From contig JBNGDB010000019.1 in the NCBI GenBank assembly GCA_049975245.1, positions 1-44,103 of the forward strand: a stretch of DNA of 44,103 nucleotides. Direction: 5' to 3'. The stretch is from UBA117 sp049975245 (lineage in GTDB: Archaea > Methanobacteriota > Methanobacteria > Methanobacteriales > Methanobacteriaceae). Numbering within the stretch: position 1 is the first letter of the stretch; the number at the start of each line of letters is the position of its first letter. Position numbers and translations under genes: made by a program. Positions 18,317-27,188 of the stretch are shown piece after piece. The notes beneath the pieces were generated by a model that was given only the letters and a program-made list of their open reading frames with translations, was not told where the DNA came from and did no database searches.

Positions 18317-18464
18317 ATCTAAAATTTGGTTTATTCAATATATAAATTCAATTTAATTCATATTTATAACTATTATATTCCTAATTATGATAGTTTAATA
18401 ATCATTCCATATTTTTCAAGCTATAAATTATTCCTTAAATACATTAGATTAAATTTAAATATTC

Positions 18465-18480
18465 TTAGTTAGAGAACTAA
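18465..18480. promoter_or_regulatory. inverted repeat before the DUF5518-like gene
   Basis: TTAGTT-AGAG-AACTAA, a perfect 6-bp inverted repeat, lies between a TATA-like AAATTTAAATAT (18450-18461) and the strong ribosome site at 18497, near the expected transcript start. Confidence 0.35.
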
Positions 18481-18509
18481 TTCTATAAAAATTTTAGGAG
18501 GAGATGTTA

Positions 18510-18872
18510 ATGGTCAAATGGGGGCCAGTTATTGTAGGTTTTATTCTGGCAATAATATTGGCTAATCTCGGTGTTTATATTAATCCTTATTGGGGGGCTA
18601 ACCTGGGCCTCTTTATAGCGGGATTAATAGTTGGATATTGGGTGCATGAAGGCCTTTTAGGCGGTTTATGGAATGCTACTGTTGCCGGAGCATTCGGAGC
18701 TATTGTATTGGCAATTTTGCTTATTATAGGAGGAACGATTTTTGGTGGTTTAGCTGGATTTGCGGCTTCTTTTGTTACAGGTATTGGAATAGTAATCGCT
18801 GCACTAATTCTCAATGTTGTATTCATGGGTGTTGGTGGAGCTATAGGTGGTTTACTTAGTGGAAGTGACTAG
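18510..18872 (+). CDS. Gly/Ala-rich four-TM protein (DUF5518-like)
   Basis: The 120-residue protein has about four TM helices with many small residues (GGTIFGGLAGFAAS, GVGGAIGGLL), the pattern I associate with the DUF5518 family of small membrane proteins common in Methanobacteria. ATG 18510 is chosen over ATG 18504 because the unusually strong AGGAGGAG site ends 6 bases before it. Short, strongly translated and monocistronic; function unknown. Confidence 0.65.
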   Translation: MVKWGPVIVGFILAIILANLGVYINPYWGANLGLFIAGLIVGYWVHEGLLGGLWNATVAGAFGAIVLAILLIIGGTIFGGLAGFAASFVTGIGIVIAALILNVVFMGVGGAIGGLLSGSD

Positions 18873-19008
18873 TTAAATCCCTTTTTTATTATTTTGTTGC
18901 TAAAAACGGTTTCTTATTTAAATATATAAGAGTTTACAAAATTTTTTGAATTTAAATATAATTCATTGATAATTGTTAGCGTTAATAAATGAAAATTTTT
19001 TAGTTATC

Positions 19009-19020
19009 TTTATATATATC
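19009..19020 (+). promoter_or_regulatory. strong TATA box upstream of the ehb operon
   Basis: TTTATATATATC is the best TATA match in the 294-bp gap before ehbA and would give a leader of about 120 bases. A weaker element, TTTAATATTTATA at 19120-19132, could drive a short leader. Between them is a near-palindrome TTGGGCCAA (19104-19112). Which promoter is used cannot be told from sequence. Confidence 0.45.
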
Positions 19021-19166
19021 ATGTTTTATAATGATGAATTGTAACTATCATGGTAAAAACAAATAGCTTTAAAAATCTTTAATATATTCTAAAAGCATTT
19101 AAGTTGGGCCAAGTTCATGTTTAATATTTATATTCATATTGAATCGAAAAAAGGAGTTTAATTCCT

Positions 19167-19478
19167 ATGTTTATAACAAGAATATTCTATGGTATTGTTT
19201 ATTTCATTGTTCTAATATTTGAAATCTTAAAAGCAACAATAGATGTAGCTTCTAGAACTCTAACAGGAAAAGTTGAACCGGTTGTAGTAGAAATCAAAAC
19301 AGAATTAAAAAGACCTGTTTCTCAGACTATTCTTGCAAATAGTATTACTTTAACACCGGGAACACTATCCATTGATTTGGATTCTGAAAAGCAAATATTA
19401 AAAGTTGCAACTATCATTCCAAAAGAAAAAGGTGATGTTATCCCCTTTGAACCATATATAAAGGGAATGTTAGAATAA
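19167..19478 (+). CDS. ehbA: energy-converting hydrogenase B subunit A (MnhE-like)
   Basis: The 103-residue protein has one or two N-terminal TM segments followed by a soluble part with RPVSQTILANSITLTPGTLSI, the hallmark of the MnhE/MrpE antiporter subunit. It opens the ehb operon and has an AAGGAG site. In Ehb the Mrp-like subunits are thought to couple ion flow to ferredoxin reduction by H2. Confidence 0.88.
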   Translation: MFITRIFYGIVYFIVLIFEILKATIDVASRTLTGKVEPVVVEIKTELKRPVSQTILANSITLTPGTLSIDLDSEKQILKVATIIPKEKGDVIPFEPYIKGMLE

Positions 19479-19543
19479 ATAATCGAATTGATAAATAAAC
19501 TTCTTAAAAAAATAACGGTAAATATTAAGATTGAGGGATTTAA

Positions 19544-19801
19544 ATGGATTTACTATTATTATCAGAATATATTCTTCTTGCATCGCTCACTATATTCGCA
19601 ATCGCAACCATAAGAATTGCTACAAGAAAGACCATTGCTATGGGATTGGTGGGAGTGACTGGATTAAGCATAGCTGTTGCCACAATTTTGATTTTAGTGC
19701 AAAATATGTATGGCATTAGCTTCTGTAAAGAAATAGCCTACGCCCTGGTAATTTTGGGGCCTGTGGGAACTATAGCATTTTCAAAAGTTTTACGAGGATG
19801 A
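19544..19801 (+). CDS. ehbB: energy-converting hydrogenase B subunit B (MnhF-like)
   Basis: The 85-residue protein has three TM segments and resembles MnhF/MrpF (IRIATRKTIAMGLVG, YALVILGPVGTIAFSKVL). ehbC overlaps its stop by four bases (ATGA), indicating translational coupling. Confidence 0.85.
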   Translation: MDLLLLSEYILLASLTIFAIATIRIATRKTIAMGLVGVTGLSIAVATILILVQNMYGISFCKEIAYALVILGPVGTIAFSKVLRG

Positions 19802-20079
19802 TTACAGTGACAGATATCTTAACCTTAATTAAATCTACAATATTAATAATTTCATCTGTTTTAGTCTTGCTGTCAGCTATAGGAATAATAAGATACAAAG
19901 ATGATCTGGAAAGAGTGTTGTATGCTAGAGTCCACATTTTAGGTATAGCTGATGTGGGTTGTATTATTGCACTTTTGGCTTTAGGTCAGCCACTATTGGC
20001 TGCTACTTACTTTATTCTTGCTCCATTTGCTAACCACGCAATAGCTAATGCATACTATTACGGGGAGGAAACAAAATGA
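19798..20079 (+). CDS. ehbC: energy-converting hydrogenase B subunit C (MnhG-like)
   Basis: The 93-residue protein has three TM segments and the MnhG pattern (LLSAIGIIRYKDDLERVLYARVHILG; normally G-R-PD-Y-R-HA). It overlaps both neighbours by four bases. Confidence 0.85.
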   Translation: MITVTDILTLIKSTILIISSVLVLLSAIGIIRYKDDLERVLYARVHILGIADVGCIIALLALGQPLLAATYFILAPFANHAIANAYYYGEETK

Positions 20080-20309
20080 TTGAATACATTCTTATGATAT
20101 TAACTATTGCTGGGGCAATACTTGCCCTAATACAACGAGATCTCCTAAAAGCAGCCATATTAACAGGTATTCCCGGCGCATCTATTGCATTTTTATATCA
20201 ATATTTGCTTGCTCCTGATGTAGCATTAACTCAAGCCATAGTTGGAACAGCTATTATACCAGTATTTTTTGCATTAGCAGTGTATAAAACCCGTAGGATG
20301 GAGGAATAA
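20076..20309 (+). CDS. ehbD: energy-converting hydrogenase B subunit D (MbhD/DUF4040-like)
   Basis: The 77-residue membrane protein carries the APDVALTQAIVG motif of the MrpA C-terminal / MbhD unit, in which the conserved acidic residue is linked to ion translocation. Four-base overlap with ehbC and one base before ehbE. Confidence 0.86.
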   Translation: MIEYILMILTIAGAILALIQRDLLKAAILTGIPGASIAFLYQYLLAPDVALTQAIVGTAIIPVFFALAVYKTRRMEE

Positions 20310-20310
20310 A

Positions 20311-20682
20311 ATGATCATAGATACACAATTAGCATCATTATTTACTGCTGCTTCACTTATAATAATCGGAATTTTTGCTGCAGGATTTTTAGATAATCTT
20401 ATAAAAAAGGTAATAGGATTAGCATTCATTGGAGATGGAGTAAATCTATTCTTAGTTAGTCTTGGATATAAACCCGGAGGCATAGTTTATATATACCTTC
20501 CCAACATGACAGTTGATTGGTTTGCTCAAAATGCGTCTTATCCACTGCCTTTTGCATTAGTACTTACCAGTATTGTTATTGGTGCCAGTACACTTGCAGT
20601 CATGTTAGGTATAATAATAGTATTATACAAGAAGCACGGAACTATTAGTGCTTCTAAGGTACTGGGAGATAATGGAGAGTAA
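20311..20682 (+). CDS. ehbE: energy-converting hydrogenase B subunit E (MnhC/NuoK-like)
   Basis: The 123-residue protein with three TM segments matches the MnhC/NuoK type (FIGDGVNLFLVSLG; LPFALVLTSIVIGAS). NuoK-type subunits contribute to proton channels in complex I. Ends 87 bases before ehbF, a gap that holds a possible small coupled ORF. Confidence 0.85.
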   Translation: MIIDTQLASLFTAASLIIIGIFAAGFLDNLIKKVIGLAFIGDGVNLFLVSLGYKPGGIVYIYLPNMTVDWFAQNASYPLPFALVLTSIVIGASTLAVMLGIIIVLYKKHGTISASKVLGDNGE

Positions 20683-20686
20683 AAAA

Positions 20687-20773
20687 ATGCATATAGACTC
20701 AATTAACACAACTATAAAGCCTCAAAACAATATTATATATATTTTGAAGGTTTATATGGGGGCAATATTATGA
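20687..20773 (+). CDS. possible 28-residue coupled small ORF between ehbE and ehbF
   Basis: An ATG with GGAGAG 7 bases upstream (overlapping the ehbE end) opens a 28-codon frame starting MHIDSINTT whose TGA overlaps the ehbF ATG (ATGA). The arrangement copies the coupling seen elsewhere in the operon. It may be a leader that feeds ribosomes to ehbF, or chance; no homologue is known to me. Confidence 0.3.
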   Translation: MHIDSINTTIKPQNNIIYILKVYMGAIL

Positions 20774-22266
20774 ATCCATTAATTCCATTAATAGTCATAC
20801 TTCCAATTGCATGTGCTTTGTTACTAAATTTACTTCACAAAAAGGATAGAACAATCAAAATATTAGCGATATTAGTTGCATTAGCAATACCTATAATACC
20901 ACTAATAGCAAGTTATGGTACTTATTTCTTTGGAGGATACGCTCCAATAGCTGAAAATCCGACTATTGCTCAAAATTTACCAGCATTCATAACAAATTCG
21001 GCTTTAAACGTATTCCACCCTGCAATAACCTATAATTTTGATAGTGCACAGAAAATCTTGGTATTTATATTAGGTTTAATTGCGCTTTTGGCAATTTTCA
21101 CATCTTTAAATGAAACCAAAAAACCATCAGGGGTTTATGCGTTTTTAATGTTTATGGGAACTGCCGCAGTAAGTGCCATTTTACTGACTGATGATATATT
21201 TAATCTATATGTTTTCTTTGAAATTGCAGCCATTACTCAAGTGGGAATTATTGTAGCCTCTAAAGTAAAGAATAATTATGAAACTGCATTAAAATACATG
21301 ATTTTTGGTAGTATAGCAGCGCCATTATTACTTTTAGGAGTAGGTCTGCTTTTAGGGTTAACTGGAAATGTTAATATTTCAGACATTATTTATTCAATAA
21401 AAAATGGGGTTGTAGATCCCCAAAATCCAGTATTATTAATGTCATGTGGTTTGATAGTATTCGGATGGTTATATGGGTCTGGTCTTCCCCCATTCCACTC
21501 AATTAAATCGGCTGTTTACAGCAAAGCTCTACCTCATGGTGCAGCTTTACTTCAAGCATTTTCAGTTTTCACATTTGTAGCACTTGGAGTTATTATACTT
21601 AGAATATTCTCTTACCTACCATTTGCACAGATTGTAATAATTGTTATATCATTATTGGCCATGATTCTTGGTATAACCATGGCATTGATGCAGAACGACT
21701 TTAAGAGAATAATTGGTTATTTAGCAGTTGGAGAGTTGGGATATATTGGAATTGGCCTAGGACTTGGAACAGCTTTTGGAATTACTGCAGGTTTATTCCA
21801 AGCTATAAACGAAGCAGTTATAACAGCTTTCTTGTTCATTGGGTTTGGAACTGTTTTGTACAAGACCGGTATCAGTGATACCAGAAAACTTGGTGGTTTA
21901 ATGATTGATAATCCTAAAGCAGCTTTTCTAGTTTTATTAGCAGGTTTTGCAATGGCTGGAGTTCCACCTTTAAATGCTTTCCAGAGCAAATTACAATTAA
22001 TTCAAGCCTCAATTAGTGCAGGTTTACCTGAATTGGGGATAATAATGATACTCATAAGTATCGTAACATTTATGACCTTTATGAAGGCTTTTTACACTAT
22101 ATTTATGCGACCTAAACCCGCAGCACTCGAAATTAAAGAGATTAAGATACCTAAAGCCACAATAATATCTATGTTGGTTTTATTAGCAGTATGTATCATT
22201 TTAGGTCTTTTCCCGCAAATTGCTACGGGTTATCTGCAAGGGTTAGCAAATAGTCTGGTGATATGA
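20770..22266 (+). CDS. ehbF: energy-converting hydrogenase B subunit F (MnhD/NuoN-like antiporter)
   Basis: The 498-residue protein with about 14 TM segments belongs to the MrpD/NuoL-M-N antiporter family. Visible are the TM5 glutamate in LYVFFEIAAITQVG, the lysine-bearing LKYMIFGS, GLPPFHSIKSAVYSKALPHGAALLQ and AVGELGYIGIGLG. It is the main ion-translocating subunit of Ehb. A GGGGG site precedes the ATG. Confidence 0.92.
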   Translation: MNPLIPLIVILPIACALLLNLLHKKDRTIKILAILVALAIPIIPLIASYGTYFFGGYAPIAENPTIAQNLPAFITNSALNVFHPAITYNFDSAQKILVFILGLIALLAIFTSLNETKKPSGVYAFLMFMGTAAVSAILLTDDIFNLYVFFEIAAITQVGIIVASKVKNNYETALKYMIFGSIAAPLLLLGVGLLLGLTGNVNISDIIYSIKNGVVDPQNPVLLMSCGLIVFGWLYGSGLPPFHSIKSAVYSKALPHGAALLQAFSVFTFVALGVIILRIFSYLPFAQIVIIVISLLAMILGITMALMQNDFKRIIGYLAVGELGYIGIGLGLGTAFGITAGLFQAINEAVITAFLFIGFGTVLYKTGISDTRKLGGLMIDNPKAAFLVLLAGFAMAGVPPLNAFQSKLQLIQASISAGLPELGIIMILISIVTFMTFMKAFYTIFMRPKPAALEIKEIKIPKATIISMLVLLAVCIILGLFPQIATGYLQGLANSLVI

Positions 22267-22277
22267 AGAGGGATTCT

Positions 22278-22616
22278 ATGAACATTTATGACGTTATATT
22301 AAAAAGAATTAGGGAAATTCAAACAAAAACAGAAGAACAGGAGCCTTTAACTAATATTTCTGCCTCTTCAACTTTGGCGGCAGAAATTACTCTAATATCA
22401 TCATTTTTAGTTGCTCTGGTTATGTTGCGTTTAGTGAATACTATACTTATGATAGTAATAGTTGTGGCAGTATTTGTCATAGCTTTAACAGCTATGCCTA
22501 TAATGCCGCGTCTTAAGCGAGAACAGAACGATTCATTTAATGGTATGATATTCTATGTTATAGTGGCTCTCGGAATAATTATTACCCTTTTCTACTGGGG
22601 GAATTTAAATGTCTGA
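22278..22616 (+). CDS. ehbG: energy-converting hydrogenase B subunit G
   Basis: The 112-residue protein has a polar N-terminus of about 30 residues and three TM segments. Position in the operon identifies it as EhbG. I favour ATG 22278, which has GAGGG 5 bases upstream; an in-frame ATG at 22263 overlaps the ehbF stop and would add five residues. The role within the complex is unknown. Confidence 0.75.
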   Translation: MNIYDVILKRIREIQTKTEEQEPLTNISASSTLAAEITLISSFLVALVMLRLVNTILMIVIVVAVFVIALTAMPIMPRLKREQNDSFNGMIFYVIVALGIIITLFYWGNLNV

Positions 22617-22887
22617 TGGATTAAGAAATTTAATAGCAGGTATAGCTCTTGCTCTATTTGGTATAACATTGTTTCAAGCAATATATGGATTTAAACCATT
22701 AATTTACCCGGGGATAAGTTATTTATATAATTATGTTGGTACGAATATTGCTCCCAATATGGTAACGGTTGTTGTATTTGATTGGAGAGCATACGATACT
22801 TTAGGTGAAGCTTTAATACTTGTAACAGCAGTTGTAGTTACTTTACTGGTATTTGGCAGAGGAAAAGTTGAGCTGGGAGGAAAATAA
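22609..22887 (+). CDS. ehbH: energy-converting hydrogenase B subunit H (MbhE-like)
   Basis: The 92-residue membrane protein shows VVVFDWRAYDTLGEALILVTA, the conserved block of the MbhE unit (C-terminal MrpA segment). Overlaps ehbG by 8 bases and abuts ehbI. Confidence 0.83.
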   Translation: MSDGLRNLIAGIALALFGITLFQAIYGFKPLIYPGISYLYNYVGTNIAPNMVTVVVFDWRAYDTLGEALILVTAVVVTLLVFGRGKVELGGK

Positions 22888-23331
22888 ATGAGTACTATTC
22901 TTAAAATATTCGTATTTCCTGCTGCAATGTTAATAATGTGTTTGGGAATTTTAACTATACTTGGAGGTCACATAACTCCTGGTGGAGGATTTCAGGGTGG
23001 CGCTATGATAGCAGGAGCCTTCATATTTTGTGCAGTAGTATATGGGTTGCGTGAAAATCCTTTTAAATTTTCACACAATTTTTTAGCTGGAATGGAAAGT
23101 GTAGGTGCTTTAGGATTTATACTACTGGGAATTGCAGGTTTGGTTTTCACTGGATTTTTCCTTTATAATGTAGGTGTAGATCTTTATGGTATAGTACCCC
23201 CATTCATAATGAACTTATTTAATTACCCCGATCCCATCCACGCAGGAATAATACCCTATCTCAACATAGTAGTTGGAATAAAAGTTTTGGTAGGTTTAAG
23301 TGCAGTGGTAATAGCATTTTTGGAGAGTTAA
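22888..23331 (+). CDS. ehbI: energy-converting hydrogenase B subunit I (MnhB-like)
   Basis: The 147-residue protein has four TM segments and the diagnostic MnhB motif GGHITPGGGFQGGAMIAGAF. It abuts ehbH directly, and the ribosome site (GGGAGG) lies in the end of ehbH. Confidence 0.88.
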   Translation: MSTILKIFVFPAAMLIMCLGILTILGGHITPGGGFQGGAMIAGAFIFCAVVYGLRENPFKFSHNFLAGMESVGALGFILLGIAGLVFTGFFLYNVGVDLYGIVPPFIMNLFNYPDPIHAGIIPYLNIVVGIKVLVGLSAVVIAFLES

Positions 23332-23334
23332 AAT

Positions 23335-23580
23335 ATGTTTTATATTGGTCCAACCCTTTTCGGTTTCTTACTAGGATTCATACTTGGAAGTAGAATTAAA
23401 TCGGAACCAGATAGCAAGATAAAATTCACTATTGGATCATTCATAGTGGTATTGATTGTAGCAATAGTAATGGCATATGAATTAGGTACATTCCCATTTT
23501 ATAATGACGTACCACTTGCTGCGGGTTTTGTTGCAGCATTTATTGGAATTTTAGCAGGAAAAATAGTTTTAGGGAGATAA
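23335..23580 (+). CDS. ehbJ: energy-converting hydrogenase B subunit J
   Basis: The 81-residue protein has three TM segments, a cytoplasmic-looking GSRIKSEPDSKIK loop and a small-residue-rich C-terminus. Assigned as EhbJ by position between MnhB-like ehbI and the polyferredoxin. No specific function known. Confidence 0.75.
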   Translation: MFYIGPTLFGFLLGFILGSRIKSEPDSKIKFTIGSFIVVLIVAIVMAYELGTFPFYNDVPLAAGFVAAFIGILAGKIVLGR

Positions 23581-23643
23581 AATACTAAAAATAATAATAC
23601 TTAAATTTATAAAAAAAAATTAATTAGATGGAAGGCAAGTATA

Positions 23644-25005
23644 ATGTTTTTATCAACAAAAAAATGTGAGGGCATTGGAGAATGCGTTAAAGAATGTCCT
23701 ACTGAAGCAATTAGAATCGTAGAGGGCAAAGCTTTCAGTTGCATCACTTGTGGTGCATGTGCCGAAGCATGTCCTAACAGAGCCATTTTTAAAAATAAAT
23801 ACGGCGGGTATGTAGTAGACCGTGCAAAATGTAATGCTTGCGGTGTATGTGAACTTACCTGTCCAGTTAACAGTATAAAAATTGAAGATGGCGTTGTTAA
23901 AGGAATTTGTGCCAGATGCGGTATATGTACTGAGGCTTGCCCAATAAATGCTAGAATTGATGCTTATGATATTATTGAAGATCGACAAATTCAGTTCTTG
24001 GAATCATTAAATCTTACTATTCCTCCTCGTGAAAGATTAAAAAAAGAGGAGGAAAAAGTAGAAAGAGTAAATGTAGTATCGGATACTGACAAATGTACAC
24101 TGTGTAAGCGTTGTGAATATTACTGTCCAACCGAGGCAATTCAAGTTGATGTCAATTTAGAAGGCAAATGTACCGAATGTAGAGTTTGTGAAGATGTTTG
24201 TCCAGCTGATGCAATAACAGATACAACTATTGATCCTGAAAAATGTACTTTATGTCTTAAATGTTTGAAAGAATGTCCGAATAATGCAATATATGTTGAT
24301 GATTTTGAGGTTAAGATAAGAAAACCAGATCCATCAGAAGAAATTGAAGGAACTATTATTTCATGTCTAAATTGCGGTCTATGTGCTGAAGCATGTGGAA
24401 AAGGAGCACTTAAAATGGTTGATGGTAAGTTGAGATATGATCCAACTCTTTGTGAAGACTGTGAGTCCATGGAGTGTCTGGACGTCTGTCCAGTGGGTAC
24501 GCTTAAATTATCTGAAGATCCCAACCAAAAAATTAAAGGATTTTGTGTCTCCTGTGGTAAGTGTGTTAAAGCATGTGATATAAATGAAGCAAGAAGCTTT
24601 AAGAATGTCACTTGGGATGGTTCTGTATCAGAAGATTGCATATCCTGTGGAATATGTGCAGAATTATGTCCTAAAGATGCCATTACTCTTAAAAGAGGAA
24701 CAATCGATGTAGATCCTGGAAAATGTATACTATGTGAAAAATGTGCTATCCACTGCCCAGTTGATGCAATTCCTAAAACTACCATGCGTAAAAAGTCAAT
24801 AAAAGATGGATTTACCTTAATTGAAGATAAATTATGTATGAGATGTAAATTATGTGAAAAAATATGTCCAGAAGAAGCTATTTCAGAGACTGAAGATGGA
24901 AGATTGGTAGTGGATGACTCTAAATGTATATACTGCGGAGCTTGTTCCAATGCATGTCCGGCTAGAGCAGTTTTATTAGAACGGGAGTTTGAGGTATCAT
25001 CATGA
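23644..25005 (+). CDS. ehbK: energy-converting hydrogenase B subunit K, polyferredoxin with 14 Cys clusters
   Basis: The 453-residue soluble protein is a chain of ferredoxin units. I count 14 cysteine clusters; most follow CxxCxxCxxxCP. The first is irregular (CEGIGECVKEC), the eighth ends CG in place of CP, the ninth has an expanded spacing (CEDCESMECLDVCP) and the tenth ends CD. This agrees with the 14[4Fe-4S] polyferredoxin described for Ehb in Methanothermobacter. It should pass electrons between the hydrogenase and ferredoxin-dependent enzymes. ehbL overlaps its stop by four bases. Confidence 0.93.
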   Translation: MFLSTKKCEGIGECVKECPTEAIRIVEGKAFSCITCGACAEACPNRAIFKNKYGGYVVDRAKCNACGVCELTCPVNSIKIEDGVVKGICARCGICTEACPINARIDAYDIIEDRQIQFLESLNLTIPPRERLKKEEEKVERVNVVSDTDKCTLCKRCEYYCPTEAIQVDVNLEGKCTECRVCEDVCPADAITDTTIDPEKCTLCLKCLKECPNNAIYVDDFEVKIRKPDPSEEIEGTIISCLNCGLCAEACGKGALKMVDGKLRYDPTLCEDCESMECLDVCPVGTLKLSEDPNQKIKGFCVSCGKCVKACDINEARSFKNVTWDGSVSEDCISCGICAELCPKDAITLKRGTIDVDPGKCILCEKCAIHCPVDAIPKTTMRKKSIKDGFTLIEDKLCMRCKLCEKICPEEAISETEDGRLVVDDSKCIYCGACSNACPARAVLLEREFEVSS

Positions 25006-25487
25006 AAGATTTAATTAGAATAATGTTAGAAGGTGCTTATAGTAACCTTAAACGTATAATTTTTGCTTCTGACCGAGTAACTGACATGGAACTTAGAAAC
25101 AAAATATTAAATGGCCAAATAGTACCAACAGACAAGGTTGCTGAAGTATCCTGTATTGGTTGTTCTGGATGCGCAAATGTGTGTCCTACCGGTGCAATTA
25201 CCATGGAAAAACTTGAAGAACCAGTTGTATTAATGGAGGGTTTAGTCAAGGACCAAATACCGGTTTTAGACAGCTTAAAATGTGTGACATGTTATTATTG
25301 CCATGATTTTTGTCCTTTATACGCTTTGTTTGGAGAAGCAGGAACTATACATCCGAATGACGTGGGCAAAGTTGAATCGGATATAACTGAACTTTTAGAA
25401 AAACCAATTAAAATATCTGAAGATAAAATTGCCTTTATATCACAATATCTTGCAGATACTAGCATATTAAAGAAAAAAAAGTATTAA
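25002..25487 (+). CDS. ehbL: energy-converting hydrogenase B subunit L, 2[4Fe-4S] ferredoxin
   Basis: The 161-residue protein has two cysteine clusters, CIGCSGCANVCP and CVTCYYCHDFCP, flanked by helices. The N-terminal region MKDLIRIMLEGAYSNLKR resembles NuoI-type ferredoxin subunits that join the hydrogenase to its electron acceptor. Translationally coupled to ehbK. Confidence 0.88.
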   Translation: MKDLIRIMLEGAYSNLKRIIFASDRVTDMELRNKILNGQIVPTDKVAEVSCIGCSGCANVCPTGAITMEKLEEPVVLMEGLVKDQIPVLDSLKCVTCYYCHDFCPLYALFGEAGTIHPNDVGKVESDITELLEKPIKISEDKIAFISQYLADTSILKKKKY

Positions 25488-25558
25488 AATCCATAATTAG
25501 AAATTGAAGATCAATAAAAATAAATTAATCAACTAATCTAAAATTTAAGAGGGATTAA

Positions 25559-26005
25559 ATGAGCTTAAAATCATATTCAAGGGCCCGAGCTGTGCATGTG
25601 ATGCTGGTGTATACTGGCGGATGTAATGGTTGTGATATAGAAATAGTTAACTGTATATTTTCACCAAAATTTGATGCAGAACAGTATAAAGTGTTTTTAA
25701 CTTGGAACCCTAGAGAAGCAGATGTACTGGTGGTAACAGGACCTGTTACTAAACATACAGAAGAGCCTTTAAAAGAAATTTATAATGCCATACCAGAACC
25801 TAAGGCAGTTGTGGCTGCAGGAGCTTGTGCTCTGATGGGAGGGGTATATAAAAATATAAATGGAGATATTCCTTCTGAAGAAATAGCAGGGCCGGTTGAA
25901 GAAGTGATACCTGTTGACGCAAAAGTTCCAGGTTGCGCCGTGAGACCCGAAGATGTTTTATCTGGAGTGGTATCTGCTTTACCTTTACTATTAAACGCAA
26001 AATAA
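25559..26005 (+). CDS. ehbM: energy-converting hydrogenase B small subunit M
   Basis: The 148-residue NuoB-like small subunit has the four ligands of the proximal [4Fe-4S] cluster: C22 and C25 in GCNGCD, C90 in AGACALMGG and C126 in PGCAVRPE. It hands electrons from the NiFe site in EhbN to the ferredoxin subunits. AGAGGG precedes the ATG. Confidence 0.93.
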   Translation: MSLKSYSRARAVHVMLVYTGGCNGCDIEIVNCIFSPKFDAEQYKVFLTWNPREADVLVVTGPVTKHTEEPLKEIYNAIPEPKAVVAAGACALMGGVYKNINGDIPSEEIAGPVEEVIPVDAKVPGCAVRPEDVLSGVVSALPLLLNAK

Positions 26006-26029
26006 TAATATTAACCGTCAGGTGTTTTT

Positions 26030-27175
26030 ATGAATGAAGATAACAAAATAACCAATAACTCAACAAAAGAGACCATAATCGAGACAGAGGTTGCAATGGG
26101 TACAGTTCACTCAGCGGCCATAGAACCATACCGTGTTCGGCTATTTGTTGAAGATGAAATAGTTAAAGACGCTGAAATAACTATTGGAGTTAATCATAGA
26201 GGAATAGAGCGTATCATGGAAGGTTTACCTGTTGAAAAGGCTAACGCACTTACTGAAAAGGTATGCGGTATCTGTTCCAACAGCCACATTTGGAATTCGG
26301 TCATGGTTGCTGAAAAAGGATTGTCCATAGATGTTCCTGATAGAGCACAATACATTAGAGTGATAATGGGAGAATTAGAAAGAATTCACAGTCACATGCT
26401 ATATTTAGCCCATGGAAACGAAGTACTGGGCCATGAAACATTTTCAATGAGGCTTTTCTACATAAGAGAGACAGTTATGGAACTTTTAAGAATGATCGGA
26501 GGGAATCGTGTGCAGTATGGAGCCCCGATTATTGGAGGTGTCAGGCCCCGTTGTGAACTGGATGAAATGCGCTTACAAAAACTAAAAGAAGGTATGGACT
26601 TTGTAGAAGAAAAGGTTCTAAATTTTGCGGATAGGTTTGTTTCTGATCCCATGGTTATGTCTCGTATAACTGGTGTGGGAGTTATTTCCCAAGAAGATGC
26701 CATTAGACTTGATACTAGTGGGCCTACTTTAAGAGCTACCGGTGTTGCAAGTGATTTAAGAACAGATATGGAATGCTATGACCCATTTGAATTTGATATT
26801 ATTACTCAAGAAGATGGTGATGTTAAATCAAATTTACTCGTAAGAGTATTTGAGGTTTTAGAATCTGTAAAGATAATAAAACAAGCAATAAAGGATTTAC
26901 CTAAAGGTAAAATAACTAATAGAAGCTGGGAGATGGAAGATACGCCCATTATTAAAAGTCGCATTGAAGTACCCAGAGGAACACTTTATCATTCTTACTT
27001 GATTGAAGATGGGAGAGCGAGGAATGTTATAATTCGTACCCCCTCTATTGCAAATATTGGAGCAATGCAACACGCTTGTATTGGATATCACATAACAGAT
27101 GCTCAATTAGCTATTGTTCAATGTGATCCTTGCTTTACATGCACTGATCGTGCAATTAAAATTATCAAGATATAG
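26030..27175 (+). CDS. ehbN: energy-converting hydrogenase B large subunit N (NiFe site)
   Basis: The 381-residue NuoD-like catalytic subunit keeps all four nickel-iron cysteines: C79 and C82 in KVCGICSNSH and C368 and C371 in DPCFTCTDR. It should therefore be an active H2-oxidising subunit. Like other energy-converting hydrogenases it has only a short C-terminal tail after the second motif (10 residues). AGGTG lies before the ATG. Confidence 0.95.
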   Translation: MNEDNKITNNSTKETIIETEVAMGTVHSAAIEPYRVRLFVEDEIVKDAEITIGVNHRGIERIMEGLPVEKANALTEKVCGICSNSHIWNSVMVAEKGLSIDVPDRAQYIRVIMGELERIHSHMLYLAHGNEVLGHETFSMRLFYIRETVMELLRMIGGNRVQYGAPIIGGVRPRCELDEMRLQKLKEGMDFVEEKVLNFADRFVSDPMVMSRITGVGVISQEDAIRLDTSGPTLRATGVASDLRTDMECYDPFEFDIITQEDGDVKSNLLVRVFEVLESVKIIKQAIKDLPKGKITNRSWEMEDTPIIKSRIEVPRGTLYHSYLIEDGRARNVIIRTPSIANIGAMQHACIGYHITDAQLAIVQCDPCFTCTDRAIKIIKI

Positions 27176-27188
27176 GAGACGTGATGAA

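Noticed and set aside
19031..19082. ATGATGA in the ehbA upstream gap as a possible box C of a free C/D sRNA, and the 10-codon ORF at 19050 as a leader peptide
   Set aside because: No CTGA box at guide distance and no terminal stem. The short ORF has no ribosome site and no visible feature of an attenuator.
19104..19112. TTGGGCCAA upstream of ehbA as an operator
   Set aside because: Only 4-bp arms around one base. Too short to support without other copies or conservation.
24141..24950. 269-codon open frame on the minus strand opposite ehbK
   Set aside because: It is the antisense shadow of a Cys-rich ferredoxin gene. The Ser/His-rich product and lack of a ribosome site mark it as non-coding.
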